Below, piece after piece: positions 49,046-49,590 of a DNA stretch of 49,590 nucleotides. The notes below the pieces were generated by a model. The model worked only from the letters and a program-made list of their open reading frames with translations, did no database searches and was not told the DNA's origin. How positions within the stretch are numbered: position 1 is the stretch's first letter; every line of letters begins with the position of its first letter. The position numbers were made by a program, and so were the translations under genes. Source of the DNA: UBA6120 sp964639215 (lineage in GTDB: Bacteria; Bacillota_I; Bacilli_A; RFN20; CAG-826); the NCBI GenBank assembly GCA_964639215.1, contig CAZXCV010000010.1:1-49590 (forward strand). The letters are read 5' to 3'.

Positions 49046-49590
49046 TCGTTCACCTATCGCTATTTTACAATAAAGCTAGAATACATATATCTAAAAGTAC
49101 GCACATCAATCTATATTTTTAAGAAAAGTATCTTAGCATTATCGATATTCCATAATATTATCAAATTTTAAATACTAAACTTACTGGACACACTATTTAA
49201 AAACTCTTAGTAATTGCAACGCATTAATATTACTGATGAATATTGTTGGGATAAACCATTATTACCGAAAGGTAAAACTTCTATTGATGCTTCCAATAAA
49301 AACATGGACATGAAATATTTTTACCGAACGATATTTTGCTTAAATATATTACTGGAATATGCGAAAACAATATTAAGAATTTACCTGCTCTTTTCCCAAT
49401 CAAATAACGCAATGGTAGCAATCAAACAATTATTAACTTACCAAAATCGGTGATAAAAAAAATAAATTTCCAGCAGTCGCGAGGGTATCTTTGTTAATAC
49501 TTCTCGCCATCTTTTGGAAACCATTTTTTGAAAATTTGTCTTTAACGTACTGTAGTAATCCCTATTTATTTTTTGCTACAAATAATTCCT
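49046..49590. other. AT-rich region without a confident gene
   Basis: The base composition falls sharply after the hydrolase start. Two weak open frames exist: a TTG-initiated plus-strand frame (49214-49453, 79 codons) with no ribosome binding site and unlike any known family, and a minus-strand frame near 49433-49565 (reading YVKDKFSKNGFQKMARSIN) bounded upstream by a stop and lacking a start. These may be decayed gene remnants or chance. No transposase, repeat, tRNA or terminator was recognised. Confidence 0.6.

Noticed and set aside
1..49590. Use of the Mycoplasma genetic code (TGA as Trp)
   Set aside because: TGA ends several full-length genes at the expected C-termini, including mutL, mutS, sufB and dnaD.
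1..49590. tRNA genes, CRISPR arrays, insertion sequences or prophage
   Set aside because: No cloverleaf-like tRNA segments, regular direct repeats, transposases or phage genes were recognised in any intergenic region.

Overview
The window is a gene-dense, moderately AT-rich chromosomal segment of a Gram-positive-type bacterium of the Bacillota (Bacilli in the broad sense). The gene set supports this: recU, dnaD, gpsB, RNase Y, YmdB, a YmcA/YlbF protein, YhaM, sufCDSUB with SufU, and a Bacillus-type RNase P RNA. TGA is used as a stop (mutL, mutS, sufB, nth and dnaD all end on it), so this is not the Mycoplasma/Spiroplasma code. The combination looks like an uncultured lineage near Erysipelotrichales, RF39 or the Mollicutes relatives; that placement is inference. 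A run of ten Ns inside sufC shows that this is a scaffolded draft assembly.

Layout. Most genes are on the minus strand, so each operon reads from high to low coordinates. 1-4253: mutS, mutL and the first codons of a probable miaA. 4310-8429: rny, ymdB, miaB and a YmcA/YlbF gene, an RNA-decay and tRNA-modification operon in the same order as in Bacillus. 8688-10845: a HAAS-domain and DUF4097 membrane pair, plus an unknown membrane protein. 10926-13778: gpsB, rnpB, pgsA, pncC (cinA C-terminal domain) and recA, with the RNase P RNA packed tightly between gpsB and pgsA. 13902-15205 (plus strand): a DEDDh exonuclease and recU. 15190-17504: a short CCA-type nucleotidyltransferase, dnaD, nth and HU. 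17605-20915: a small membrane protein, cmk, der and gpsA. 21056-22095: a ferredoxin facing ribU, which is controlled by an FMN riboswitch with its own terminator. 22090-30977: sufCDSUB running by overlapping or near-touching genes into mnmG and rsmG, then parA-parB from a separate promoter.

31184-34928 (plus): two large lipoproteins, the first a parvulin-type foldase with a long insertion, then a HIT hydrolase. 34949-39251: a membrane protein of the MprF/UPF0104 flippase-like family, a GT4 glycosyltransferase, recX and yhaM. 39411-43111 (plus): a heterodimeric ABC exporter with an inverted repeat over its -10 region. 43112-49045: a serine hydrolase, a ZIP metal transporter, a metallophosphoesterase, a DUF2207 protein, LemA and GtrA. 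49046-49590 is an AT-rich stretch without a convincing gene.

A recurring feature is regulatory. Many transcription units start from an extended -10 element (TGn followed by a TATAAT-like box) with a poor or absent -35. Several have almost no 5' leader and no Shine-Dalgarno sequence. At the nucleotidyltransferase and gtrA genes the start codon lies only about 30 nt after the previous gene's terminator and exactly 7 nt after the -10 box, which points to leaderless mRNAs. Other observations worth following are an altered CTP-binding motif in ParB, a head-and-neck-only nucleotidyltransferase, the enlarged parvulin lipoprotein and its partner, and a terminator lying inside the convergent gtrA gene. 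Nothing here is a clear defence island, prophage, CRISPR array or insertion sequence. Most of the window is conserved housekeeping chromosome.
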